A DNA stretch of 59,275 nt from an uncultured Lactobacillus sp. (GCA_947641735.1 CANRQR010000005.1:1-59275); one strand, 5' to 3'; counted from the first letter of the stretch, positions 26,871 to 36,295 are shown. The notes: generated by a model not told the origin, from the sequence alone. Numbers and translations are program-made.

Positions 26871-28053
26871 TTTGTTTCTCCTTTATTAATGGTATTGTTA
26901 GCAAAACAACACCAAAATACACTGCGGAGACAAAAAACATTACTTTTAAATCTCCAAATACTTTCATAATGCTATTGCTTATAAATAATGAAACACTAAC
27001 TAAGATCTCTGCAATAAATGAAACAGTTGAAAGCATAGTCGACTTATTGTTTTCTCCATAAATAGCTTCATCACTAGTAGCTGAAATTTGTCCTGACATC
27101 ATTCCCATTAATAATTCAATTAATAGAAAAAGGCAAAGCAGTAAATATTTATTTTTTAGAGTCCCACTTAATATAAATGCTCCAATCATACTTCCAGTAT
27201 TTAACAAAGTAATTCCTTTTGAATTAAGGAAAGTAGAAATTCTACTAAATAAAACCGAACCTAGAATTAGTGCACACATAAATAACGTATAAACTAGTGA
27301 AAGATTAAAGCCTAATTTTTCAACATAAATAATTGACCAATAGATAAGGATAAATTGCGTTCCACAATCATAGCCTACATTCAGCAACAATAATATCCAA
27401 AAGTTTCTTTTTCTAAAAAAGCCAACAATATTTTTAATATTATATTTATCTTTCTTTTTACTAAAAGCTCTATTATCTGAAAAAGATAAGAAACTTGCCA
27501 TAAGCCAAATAAAGGCTGGACATAACACAAGTCCAAGCATTGCAAACCATATCGGTGCAGTGTCTTTAATTCCAAATAGCCAAGTACCAATATTTCCACC
27601 AATTAAAGTAGTTAAATTCAAAACGATTACTTGCATCCCCATTAGTTTGCTACTAGGAGCAATTTCATTTTGTTCCTGTAAATCAGTTACATAAGCAAGC
27701 AAAGTACCTGAATTAAATGCCAAGCCAATACCATATAAAAGCTCTGCCATTGAAAAGAAAAAGAAGTTTCTAAATAGAATTAGAATGAAAAAACTCGTGG
27801 CAATAACTAAAGATGATAAAGCTAGAACTTTCAATCTTCCAACTTTATCTGCTAAATATCCGGCTGGAAGAAGCCCAAACATAATACCAATATTTTGAAA
27901 AGATTTTATTGAACTAATATTAGCATCGGGGATTCCATTTTTAGCATAAAATAATGAAAAAATTCCTGACATTGATGATCGGAAAAGTGTAAAAACTGCT
28001 GTAAAAACTAAAAATAAAATTGCAATTTTAATGCTTACACTCTTTAAGCTCAT
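26860..28053 (-). CDS. MFS transporter
   Basis: This 397-residue membrane protein with about twelve hydrophobic segments has the MFS loop motif GYLADKVGRLK near residue 60. The frame starts further upstream, but ATG 28053 has AGGAG nine bases before it, whereas the earlier codons are too close. It leads an operon with the deaminase and ligase-like genes, which suggests it moves their substrate or product. The substrate is unknown. Confidence 0.85.
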   Translation of the reverse strand: MSLKSVSIKIAILFLVFTAVFTLFRSSMSGIFSLFYAKNGIPDANISSIKSFQNIGIMFGLLPAGYLADKVGRLKVLALSSLVIATSFFILILFRNFFFFSMAELLYGIGLAFNSGTLLAYVTDLQEQNEIAPSSKLMGMQVIVLNLTTLIGGNIGTWLFGIKDTAPIWFAMLGLVLCPAFIWLMASFLSFSDNRAFSKKKDKYNIKNIVGFFRKRNFWILLLLNVGYDCGTQFILIYWSIIYVEKLGFNLSLVYTLFMCALILGSVLFSRISTFLNSKGITLLNTGSMIGAFILSGTLKNKYLLLCLFLLIELLMGMMSGQISATSDEAIYGENNKSTMLSTVSFIAEILVSVSLFISNSIMKVFGDLKVMFFVSAVYFGVVLLTIPLIKEKQNVR

Positions 28054-28078
28054 GATCATCAACTCCTATTATTTTTTC

Positions 28079-28861
28079 TTAAAAATCTATAACCTCTTCA
28101 ACTATTTCTGCAATTTTCTTTGGATATTCAAAATGAATATAATGCGAATTACCCAATGCTACAACTTTAGATTTCGAATTATTTGAAGCATACTCTGACT
28201 GCTTATATTCATTTTCACGATACTTCTCTGTAATAACAATAGCTGGTGTTTTATCGCTTATCCTAGTATCAGCTTTCCAAAATGAATCATTTTCGTAAGC
28301 TGCTTGTGCATTCAAATTATCTTTTTCATCAAATTTTTTTGCATTTTGTTCTGTAGTTGCCCAAAACTTTTTATTTTCTTTTGGAGTGAAAAGTTCTCTA
28401 AGATCAGCTTCAATTTTTTCTTGAAGTTTTGCCATGTTTTTATTTTTCTCAATATAAGCCGGTTCCTTTGGAGGATTTAACATAATTTCTCTAGTAGTTG
28501 GTTCAATTCCTACAAAAGCCTTTAAATTATTGATCTTATCTTTCATTTGCATAGCATATACACCACCAATGCTATGAGCCAAAATAATAACTTTTTCTGC
28601 TTTAAAATCATTAATAATTCTTGCTAATTCAGTAGCTTCATCTGCTACCGTATAGTCCTTTAAAGACGTACCACTGAAGCCACTATTCAAATAATCCGGT
28701 GCAAAATAACCATACTCATTTGGCAAAGATTCAATTACTTTTAAAAAGGATTGACCTGTATCAAAGCTACCAAAGCCATTCAAGAAAACAACTAATGGGG
28801 CTCCTTTTTGATATGCAAAATTAATTTTTCCTAATTCAGTTTCAATTTCTCTTCTCTGCAT
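28079..28861 (-). CDS. alpha/beta hydrolase
   Basis: This 260-residue protein has the nucleophile elbow AHSIGG near residue 96, an oxyanion region FLNGFGSFDTG and a C-terminal GNSHYIHFE segment supplying the catalytic His. No signal peptide is seen, so it is cytoplasmic. The substrate is unknown. Confidence 0.85.
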   Translation of the reverse strand: MQRREIETELGKINFAYQKGAPLVVFLNGFGSFDTGQSFLKVIESLPNEYGYFAPDYLNSGFSGTSLKDYTVADEATELARIINDFKAEKVIILAHSIGGVYAMQMKDKINNLKAFVGIEPTTREIMLNPPKEPAYIEKNKNMAKLQEKIEADLRELFTPKENKKFWATTEQNAKKFDEKDNLNAQAAYENDSFWKADTRISDKTPAIVITEKYRENEYKQSEYASNNSKSKVVALGNSHYIHFEYPKKIAEIVEEVIDF

Positions 28862-28873
28862 AATGTTCCTTTC

Positions 28874-29490
28874 CTATTCGAATTCCGCTTGCCAGTTAGG
28901 ATTATGATATGCCTTAAAGCACATCTCTACTTGTTCTTTTGATCCCTTGTCTTCACTTAATTCAGGCAAATTATCTAATGCAAAATATCCACTAGCAATT
29001 GTTTCATCATTTTCTGTGAAACTACCGCCTGTTGGTTTACATAAGAAAAATACCGTTGTAATTCCATAAGGATACATTCCCTTATAATGCTTATTACTGT
29101 CATGGATCGCAATTAATCTTTCAACAGCAATATCAATTCCAGCTTCTTCCTTGATTTCTTTGACTACATTTTCCTTAACAGAAAGATTTACTTCACACCA
29201 ACCGCCAGGAATTGACCAAGTACCATCATTTTCTTGAACAAGCAGAATTTTATTACCTTTAAAAATAGCTGCCCGAGTTCCAAGCTTAGGTGTTTGATAT
29301 CCCACTTCGTTGCAGAAAAGTTCTTTTACCTTTTCAATTGGCAAACCAGATTTTTCTGCCATCATTTCAGCTGAAATATCGCGAATTTCTTGATATCGCT
29401 CTAAGTCAAAATTATCTTCTCATCCGTTAAGCCAGCTTGCGCCAAACTTTGAAGTCTCTTTGCCCAGTCAATAAGTTGATCCTGCTTCAT
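28874..29490 (-). pseudogene. Nudix hydrolase with N-terminal domain, frameshifted near codon 27
   Basis: The main frame (28874-29365) encodes a Nudix box (SIPGGWCEV, EIKEEAGI). The true N-terminus starts at ATG 29490 (MKQDQLIDWAKRLQSLAQ) and continues into the main frame as ERYQEIRDISAEMM if one A is added where GAGAAGAT now stands. The restored product is 205 residues, matching Nudix enzymes with the N-terminal helical domain. The ATG overlaps the upstream stop as ATGA. Internal ATGs lack a good ribosome site. Confidence 0.8.
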
Positions 29491-29753
29491 AATTTGCTTC
29501 TTCTCTTGTTTATCCAAAATGTTATTCCTCCATAAAAAAGAGTAAAAAGTAATAAACTAATATAAAAATTAGGTGTAATGCTGTTCATTGTTACAGTTCT
29601 TCCTTTTGATACGTCAATTATTAATTGTATGCCGAAAATATTCGAGATCTGAAGAACATTAAAATTAATGAATAAATTTATCACAAAATAGAGCATTAAT
29701 AGGACAAACCATATTCCTATTCCTTTAATCATTAATTTAGATAAAACTTTCAT
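29487..29753 (-). CDS. small membrane protein, unknown function
   Basis: The 88-residue protein has two hydrophobic segments (about residues 11-32 and 62-80) and a basic C-terminus WINKRRSKL. I do not recognise a family. It lies four bases after a GNAT gene and overlaps the following Nudix gene by four bases. Confidence 0.6.
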   Translation of the reverse strand: MKVLSKLMIKGIGIWFVLLMLYFVINLFINFNVLQISNIFGIQLIIDVSKGRTVTMNSITPNFYISLLLFTLFYGGITFWINKRRSKL

Positions 29754-29757
29754 AAAC

Positions 29758-30240
29758 TTATTTTTCCAAATCTAAAACTAAAACAACTTCTTCTTCAATT
29801 CTCTCACCATTAGGTACAAAACCAGCAGCCTTATATAACTGTTGAGCGGCAACATTTGAAGGAACGTAAGAAAGATACAATTTATTTCCATTTCCTAAAG
29901 GCATCGTTTTTATATATTTAATAAGTGTAGCTAGCGCCTCTCCTCCTAATCCCTGATCTTGATATTTTTGGTCAATCATAAAACGCCACAAGCAATAATT
30001 ATTACGAGCAACTTTTGGTGCACCTTCCCAGTTGAATACATTAAAGTTAATCATTGCAAAGCCAACCAAATTATCTTTTTCATAAACAGCAAAGGTTTCA
30101 ACTTTTTCACCCTCATTTTGAGTTGCGTATGCTTCTAGTAAGCTAGTTGCATTATCTGCAACATATTCTTTTTGATCTGACTTAACTTTAAGATTTACAA
30201 CATCCCAAAGATTTTGATTAGTTACCTTTTTTAGTTCCAT
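29758..30240 (-). CDS. GNAT family N-acetyltransferase
   Basis: The 160-residue protein has the acetyl-CoA motif A region (RFMIDQKYQDQGLGGEAL) and the C-terminal NVAAQQLYKAAGF motif B. It overlaps the preceding GNAT gene by ten bases. The substrate is unknown. Confidence 0.87.
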   Translation of the reverse strand: MELKKVTNQNLWDVVNLKVKSDQKEYVADNATSLLEAYATQNEGEKVETFAVYEKDNLVGFAMINFNVFNWEGAPKVARNNYCLWRFMIDQKYQDQGLGGEALATLIKYIKTMPLGNGNKLYLSYVPSNVAAQQLYKAAGFVPNGERIEEEVVLVLDLEK

Positions 30241-30785
30241 GTTTCTGTTCTCCTAATATTATTTTTTAAGATAAACTTTTTATGACCATTATCATCAATT
30301 TTTTGATATTCAAATCCACTTCGCTTAGCCACATTCTGACTTGCAAAATTTTGAGGATGAGTTCTTAAAATTAAATATTTGAGCCCTAATTGTTCAAATG
30401 CATACTTTTTAAGAAATTCGACAGATTCAGTCATAATTCCTAAGTGCTGAAAATCATTCGACAGCCAATATCCAACTTCACCTGACTCTGAATTTAAGTC
30501 ATGTAAGTCAATCATGCCAGCTGGAATTTCATCAACTAAAATTACCAAATTAAATGCTGTACCATCAACCATTTTCTGTTGAAATTGCTTAATTGAATCT
30601 ACTTCCTTTTGAACAGAATCAATTTTGTTAGCCCAAACTAACCATTTAGAAAATTCAATTAAATTTTTCTGCAGCTGATCAAATAAGTCTTTTGCCTGCC
30701 AAGTTTCAGGTAAAACTAATTCAACATCATATTTACCAGTTACAAATTTATGTAAAACAAACGGATAATTATGCAATCGTCCCAC
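30231..30785 (-). CDS. GNAT family N-acetyltransferase, RimJ/RimL type
   Basis: Up to 184 residues. EVGYWLSNDFQHLGIMTE and NFASQNVAKRSGFEY are the RimL-type cofactor and C-terminal motifs. The GTG at 30785 or the TTG three codons later, which has GGGGTGG at better spacing, could be the start. It is the first gene of a minus-strand run ending at 28.9 kb. Confidence 0.85.
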   Translation of the reverse strand: MGRLHNYPFVLHKFVTGKYDVELVLPETWQAKDLFDQLQKNLIEFSKWLVWANKIDSVQKEVDSIKQFQQKMVDGTAFNLVILVDEIPAGMIDLHDLNSESGEVGYWLSNDFQHLGIMTESVEFLKKYAFEQLGLKYLILRTHPQNFASQNVAKRSGFEYQKIDDNGHKKFILKNNIRRTETWN

Positions 30786-30876
30786 CCCGTTTTCATCTTT
30801 TACTTTTTAGTTAAATTAAATATTACTTAATTATAATTAATTTTTCAATAGATTACTTATATTTTTTTCAGTTATC

Positions 30877-30910
30877 AAAAAAAGCAGAGATATTTTTACA
30901 ATCTCTGCTT
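30877..30910 (-). terminator. terminator of the PLD-NTPase gene
   Basis: On the minus strand AAGCAGAGAT and ATCTCTGCTT form a stem followed by a T run, 15 bases after the stop codon of the PLD-NTPase gene. Confidence 0.85.
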
Positions 30911-30924
30911 AATAACTTACTTTA

Positions 30925-33121
30925 CTAATGTTTAAATAAACGAGAAAAAAGTCCTTTTCTATTCCTCTCTTCTTGTTGCTTAGTTATCTTTTCCATAGTT
31001 TCTTGCATTACCTGTGTTTGTTTAGCCTGTATTTTAAGAAATTCTTTCATATCATCTTGCTGTCTTTCATCTTTGTGCAATTTCTTATAGTGATTTCTAA
31101 TTAAAGGCTCGCCAACGAATTTGTCAAACTTGTCAATGTCAAGACGCATCCCATTGCCATACTGTTCGATTGCAATTCCAGCTTCACGAGGAAACATATT
31201 AAAATAATTATCTAAAGTTTGATTAATATTTTCATACCCATTAGCTTTAAAATCATTAAAAATTGCTTTTGAAACATGGAAATATTTATCATCACCATCT
31301 GTAAAGGCAATGTGTTCATAGTGATCATCTAAAATTAACATCTTCCAAGTAATTCGATTACAATCAATCTTATAATCATAATTACTGCCTAAAATATCTT
31401 TTAATCTATCATAATAACCATATTTCCGTAATAAGTTAGATAAAATATTTTTAGTTAAACTTAAATAATCATCGATTAAATTAGCCTCTTCTTCGCCAGT
31501 AAGATTTACAAGTCGCTTATTCAATTCAGAAACAACGTAGCGATAAATATGGTCATTGTTATCGTTAATTAACATATTATAGTTAATTTGCTGCTGACTT
31601 GATGGAAGCCATGGAGCTTCAAAAGATAAATAATAAACACGTTTTGTAATTTCTTCCAGATTATTGATTTCTCTACTTCCAGCATTATGATTCATCGCAA
31701 AAATATTAATATTATGAATTCCCTGAATAGTGTTGGACCATTGTTTAATTGCATTAAGTGCAACCTTACTGTGTAAGAAATTACTGTTTAACTCATCAAC
31801 AATCATTGGAGAAATAAAACGAGCAGAGTGCAAATAATTATCTAAGAATTTCACTGCCTTATCAGTTCTAGAAGCATTTCCGTCATTAATTTCGGTATAT
31901 TGTAAACTATGCGAATTGTCCCCCGGTAAATTTCTTAAAATAATCACGAACTAATAAAGTTTTTCCAGTTGTCCCACGTCCGATTAATACCATAGAAAGC
32001 GGAATTTGATCAGCACTTTTTGAAAAATTAGACTTACGATATATTTCTCTAATTTTCCAAATCATTGGAGCAGTCATTAAATAGATAAACGCCGAGAGTG
32101 CTTGGTGACTTTCATTTTTTACTTTGTTAAAGCGAAAACTTTCGATTATTCTTACAAAAGTCCGCACATCATCTTCAGTTACAAGATTTTCATCTACTTT
32201 AAGCGGATGGAATAATTTATTTTCATCTTCAACAATAATCTTATCCTCTTGATGTGCCCAAATAGGCTTGGGATATAGTTCACTTGCTTTTATTACTCTA
32301 TTTTCTGAAAAATCACTAAAGTCTTGAAAAACAATTTTCTTAACTTCTTCTCTTGCCTTTTCTTCGTTTCGACGCTTATTTCCTTTTTCAGTAAAAAGCT
32401 CCTTAGCTACTTTTTGGACAGTTTCAGGATGAAGTTCATAAGTTTGTTCCTTTTGCTGAGCATCGTTGGTTATCTTAACAACGTCTGCTGGATTTACTTC
32501 AACGATATTCTGCTGAATCTTATCTACAACTTCATCAGCGATAATTGCCGTGATTTGTTTTCTCGTCTTGCCGTAAAGATTATTAATAATCTTTCTATCT
32601 AGATAATCAACACTATCTTTTTCGAAATTATGCTTAAAAAGCTTTTGATGCTCTTCATAAATTTTTAAATCTTGTAAATCATTCTTTTTACCATGATACA
32701 TCCAAAGCATTTCATGATTATGCTTTAAAGCTTTTTGAGTAAGGTTCATTGATCCATTAAAGATAATAAAATCAGTTTTGTTTTCAACAATAAAGTATTT
32801 ACTATGAAATAATTCATCTTTAGTAAATTTTAATTGCAAAGTTTGATTCTCAATTCGATCCAAAAAGTCAGCACTTACAGAAAGAAGTTCTTTAACTTTA
32901 TTTGATACATTAAAAAGCTGATCTAAATTTTTACCAGTTTTTTGGTCTTCCATTCCTAAAATTAGATCAATTTGCTTAAAGCGTGGCATTAACTCTTTTT
33001 CAATTATCTTAAAACTACCAACAAAACTAACACCCTTAAAAGAGTCAAAGCCTTCAACCAGATTAAAAAAATCAGGTTGATTTAGCATTACCTTGTTCTT
33101 TAAATCATAAATAGTTAACAT
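30925..33121 (-). pseudogene. PLD-nuclease/NTPase protein, split by a one-base frameshift
   Basis: Two overlapping frames form one gene. The 5' part (ATG 33121 behind GGAGGG) has a single HKD-type nuclease motif, HSKYFIV followed by FNGSMNLT, near residues 110-135, and a Walker A GRGTTGKT near 385. The 3' part has the Walker B stretch SPMIVDEL and a charged coiled-coil-like tail ending in basic LFSRLFKH. Frames switch at five G (minus strand, 31919-31923); four G give a continuous 731-residue protein. A nuclease fused to a P-loop ATPase suggests defence or DNA processing. I do not know a named family. A LexA-like box precedes it. Confidence 0.75.
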
Positions 33122-33142
33122 TTGTCCCTCCAATCGCACTAT

Positions 33143-33177
33143 CGTACATATGTTCGTAATATTTTGATAAAATTATA
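33143..33177 (-). promoter_or_regulatory. extended -10 promoter with LexA/DinR-like box before the PLD-NTPase gene
   Basis: On the minus strand TGATATAAT (TATAAT at 33177-33172) is an extended -10. CGAACATATGTACG at 33156-33143 differs from the Gram-positive SOS consensus CGAACATATGTTCG at one base. The box starts about nine bases after the expected transcription start, a position where LexA would block transcription. The start codon is 22 bases further. Confidence 0.65.
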
Positions 33178-33190
33178 TCATAAACAAATT

Positions 33191-33228
33191 AAAAAAATAA
33201 GCTACAGAAAAATTTTTCTTAGCTTATT
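33191..33228 (-). terminator. terminator after the AAA ATPase gene
   Basis: On the minus strand AATAAGCTA and TAGCTTATT pair around an inner AGAAAAATTTTTCT hairpin and are followed by T7. It separates the ATPase gene from the PLD-NTPase gene, so the two are probably transcribed separately. Confidence 0.82.
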
Positions 33229-33236
33229 AATGCTAT

Positions 33237-34355
33237 TTAAATTAAATGATTTTCTTTATACCATCGAATAAAATCTGAAAAGAAAGGTAGCGTAAAACTT
33301 ACATATCCACGCTCTGGAGCATAGATTAATTGATCATCTAATAAACGTGCTCGATATACAGAAATATAATTTTTACTTTTCTTTAGCTCATCAACAATAT
33401 AAGAAATTGGCACTATTGAACTCGGATATTGCGCCATTATATCTAGAAACTTTCGATCAGTACTTGAAATCTCAGTATATAATTTTTCATATGCATTTTG
33501 ATACAAATCGGATTTAGATAAATCAATTACTTCGTTAGCAACTTGATTATTAATATCATCTTTACTTTCCTCCCAAGTATAATAACCTATTGTCTGAAAT
33601 GCATAAGCATATCCTTTTACACCCTCAATTAGTCTTTTCATAACTAACGGAGAAATTGTCTTGTTTCCTCTCTTAAATGCCATTGTAAAATTATCTTCAA
33701 CTGACATTTTATCAAGTGGCTTTAAATATATACGATTACTTCTCAGTAAAAAAGTTAATGTCTTTTCATGCTGTAAATCGGAAATTCTACTGGGAAGACC
33801 AGTCATAATTAATGAAATATCTAAATCATCCCCAATTAAAGTTTGATAAACTGAGGCAAAAGCTCTAACATCATCGCTTACTTCAATTTCGTCAATACCA
33901 ACTAAAATAGAAATTCCTCTTTTTTTCAGCTTTACTAAAATATGTTTTAGAACGTCGCTATAATTTATTATTCCAATGTCTTCAACGGATTTAAAACTCA
34001 TTCCATTACCAAATAAATTTATCCCTTGAATTGATTTTAAAACTTCTTTCCAATCAATACCTGAAATTTGTTGCAAACTGCTCAATAATTGAAAAAGCAG
34101 ATTTCCTTGACCCAAGTTTAACCGAACAAAATAATGATTTTTCTCTTTTTCATAATTTCTTTGGACATTTAAAAGAAAAACTGTCTTTCCACTACCTCTA
34201 ACTCCATAAACTAATGATGTCTGATACTTTGCATCACCTAGATTTAAATGAAAAATATAATTATTCATAATCGTCTGTTGATCTAGGACCATTGGCGGAA
34301 TTCTTCCAAAACTTGGCATAAATGGATTTTTTAAAACTTCATTTTCTTGAACCAT
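33237..34355 (-). CDS. AAA-type ATPase with C-terminal winged-helix-like region
   Basis: This 372-residue protein starts at ATG 34355 behind GAGGTGA. It has Walker A GVRGSGKT near residue 57, Walker B LVGIDEIE near 155, a MTGLPSR sensor-like stretch and a C-terminal region (about residues 295-365) that looks like a winged helix. The layout recalls the archaeal-type/Orc-like ATPases that bind DNA. Seven 11-bp repeats lie 12-101 bases upstream of its ribosome site, so it may bind them and control itself. No exact function is known to me. Confidence 0.75.
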   Translation of the reverse strand: MVQENEVLKNPFMPSFGRIPPMVLDQQTIMNNYIFHLNLGDAKYQTSLVYGVRGSGKTVFLLNVQRNYEKEKNHYFVRLNLGQGNLLFQLLSSLQQISGIDWKEVLKSIQGINLFGNGMSFKSVEDIGIINYSDVLKHILVKLKKRGISILVGIDEIEVSDDVRAFASVYQTLIGDDLDISLIMTGLPSRISDLQHEKTLTFLLRSNRIYLKPLDKMSVEDNFTMAFKRGNKTISPLVMKRLIEGVKGYAYAFQTIGYYTWEESKDDINNQVANEVIDLSKSDLYQNAYEKLYTEISSTDRKFLDIMAQYPSSIVPISYIVDELKKSKNYISVYRARLLDDQLIYAPERGYVSFTLPFFSDFIRWYKENHLI

Positions 34356-34378
34356 CAATCTCACCTCAGTCAATTAAT

Positions 34379-34468
34379 AAGTATAAAATACAGATTTTAT
34401 ACTTATTTTATACTTATTTTATACTTAAGCAAGTGATTTTATACTTTTTTTATACTAGTTTTATACTT
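34379..34468. repeat. seven 11-bp repeats ATTTTATACTT upstream of the ATPase gene
   Basis: Direct copies start at 34394, 34405, 34416, 34436, 34447 (TTTTTATACTA) and 34458 (GTTTTATACTT). One inverted copy, AAGTATAAAAT, is at 34379-34389. The period is 11 bases within two triplets offset by 20 bases, so all copies face nearly the same side of the helix. The pattern is that of iterons or a multi-site operator. Confidence 0.85.
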
Positions 34469-34478
34469 TACGGCAAAT

Positions 34479-34510
34479 AAAAAAAGCAGGTTCATACAAG
34501 AATCTGCTTT
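34479..34510 (-). terminator. terminator of the Fic pseudogene
   Basis: On the minus strand AAAGCAG and CTGCTTT flank a 14-base loop and are followed by T7. It lies between the Fic pseudogene and the repeat array. Confidence 0.8.
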
Positions 34511-34521
34511 AGTCTTACTAA

Positions 34522-35312
34522 TTACTTATCAAACTTATCCAATCTAGTTTGACTTTGTGCGAATTTTCTTTCTTTTTCAATCCTAGTTAATAAATCTATT
34601 CGCTGATCTAATTCATCTTGCTCATAATCAGCCACTAATTCAATAAATGACTCATAATTATCCTCAATTTGTGCTTGTTTTAAAGCTTCCATATAAGCAT
34701 TCGACTAATCTTATCTGGTTGAATATTAATTATCAAATAACCATGCTTTACTAATTCAAACTTTACTAATTCAAAATTCATTAAAAGTCGTGCAGTTCGA
34801 CCATTTCCATCTCTAAAGGGATGAATAGTAACAAACTTTAAATGAAGCATAGCAGCTACTTTCACTGGGTGCTCTTTTCCTTCTACTTCTTGATACCACT
34901 AAATTAGCTTTTGCATGTCATTAGGAATATCACTTGGATCCGCATAATGTACTTCTGGTGCGCCATTAGGCCATACCTTAATTTGACGATACTGACCAGC
35001 CTCTGCTCGTTTAGTAGGATTATCAGAATAAGTTACAAGGCGATTAATATCACGAATAGTAATTTCGTCAAGAGGCAATTTTCCAATCGCTAATTCTTGA
35101 ACATAATCGTAAGCTCTACTCAAATCAAGTGCTGCCAAATGATCTGCAAGCGGTTTTCCATGTGCTGTTAAACCAGTTTCTAATAAAGCAGCAGTTTCAT
35201 ACTTGGATAAAGAACTTCCTTCAATAGCATTTGATGACCAAATATGATCATATTTTTTATCCTTTTCAATACTTTCTACTTCTTCTTTGGATAAGGGACG
35301 AAAGATATTCAT
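34522..35312 (-). pseudogene. Fic/DOC-family AMPylase, multiply disrupted
   Basis: The catalytic motif HPFRDGNGR and the N-terminal inhibitory motif SNAIEG of Fic AMP-transferases are both intact. Three lesions are visible: an in-frame TAG at 34899-34901, a 15-base tandem duplication (FELVK repeated) after the Fic motif, and a one-base loss near 34700 that shifts the last 60 or so residues, which end LDKFDK at 34522. Undoing them gives about 258 residues, a normal length. The open parts alone would not fold as Fic. Confidence 0.88.
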
Positions 35313-35495
35313 TTTATCGCAAAGATCAGTTAATTTAGTATAAATTTGTATTCTATTACCTTAACTATAAATTAATTGATAATATCTAACATAATTAATA
35401 ATAAAATAAAGCTTAGAAAAAGTAATGATACATTATCTTTTTTCAGTAAATAAAACCATCAATTATTCTTGCCTAAAACTTTTGCTTCTATAACA

Positions 35496-36284
35496 TCATC
35501 TTTCCAAATAAAGTTCGCGTAATTTAGTTTCTAATTCAGGAGTCACATTTAAAACGTCCCTTAAATACGTCTCAAGATTTCCATATTCTTTTTCAATAGT
35601 TAAAAGAATTGTGTCAAAAAGTGAATCAGATGCTGAGTTCAACACCCGCATATTAGCTCTAAAAGTTAAATTTTTACCGACTTCTTTAAATCTCTTATCT
35701 CGAGCTGCGCGATATTCAGCCAAAATTTCATTTGATGCCAGATAATCATGTCGTATTACTTCTAAGTCAACGCCTAAAATATATAAAACAAATAAGGCAA
35801 CAAATCCGGTCCGATCTTTGCCTTCAGTACAATGAAAAATAACCGCTCCTTCATCAGTTTCAGACAATATTTTCAACACTTGACGAACAGTTTCTTGATC
35901 ATGCGCTTCAATAACATGATTTCTATAATGATCACACATCATTTTAAATGCAGCATGCGGATTCTCATTATATAACTTTGCTTCTTGACTTAAATTACTT
36001 TCTCCACCTAATGTTCCTTCTTCGCTGGAAAGTGGTATAGAAATATTTTGAATACCATCAATTTGAGGATCAGGACGAGAAACACTTTCTGATTTTGAAC
36101 GCAGATCAATAATTTTAACAACACCGTAATTCTTTAGAAATTGCTTGTCTTCTTGCGACATCTTACTAAGATCACCGGTTCTAAGTAGACGATGCATCTG
36201 TATTTTACGATTATTAAAACCAGTTAAGCCACCTAGTTCACGCGGATTAATAGCTGTTGCGATTGGTAATAGATTTGAGTACAT
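35496..36284 (-). CDS. tyrosine/dual-specificity protein phosphatase (Y_phosphatase3 type)
   Basis: The 262-residue protein has the P-loop HCTEGKDRTG near residue 150, with catalytic Cys and Arg, and the N-terminal NPRELGGL segment typical of this family. ATG 36284 follows GGGG by six bases and is preferred to the upstream GTG. Members remove phosphate from phosphotyrosine or phosphoinositides; substrates in lactobacilli are not known. No signal peptide is seen. Confidence 0.88.
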   Translation of the reverse strand: MYSNLLPIATAINPRELGGLTGFNNRKIQMHRLLRTGDLSKMSQEDKQFLKNYGVVKIIDLRSKSESVSRPDPQIDGIQNISIPLSSEEGTLGGESNLSQEAKLYNENPHAAFKMMCDHYRNHVIEAHDQETVRQVLKILSETDEGAVIFHCTEGKDRTGFVALFVLYILGVDLEVIRHDYLASNEILAEYRAARDKRFKEVGKNLTFRANMRVLNSASDSLFDTILLTIEKEYGNLETYLRDVLNVTPELETKLRELYLER

Positions 36285-36295
36285 ATTGTTCCCCA

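Noticed and set aside
31907-31947. Programmed frameshifting in the PLD-NTPase gene
   Set aside because: A plain G5 run without a clear slippery heptamer or a downstream stimulatory structure visible to me; a simple one-base insertion explains it.
34379-34468. The 11-bp repeats as a CRISPR array
   Set aside because: Repeats are adjacent or separated by about nine bases, far too short for spacers, and no cas gene is near.
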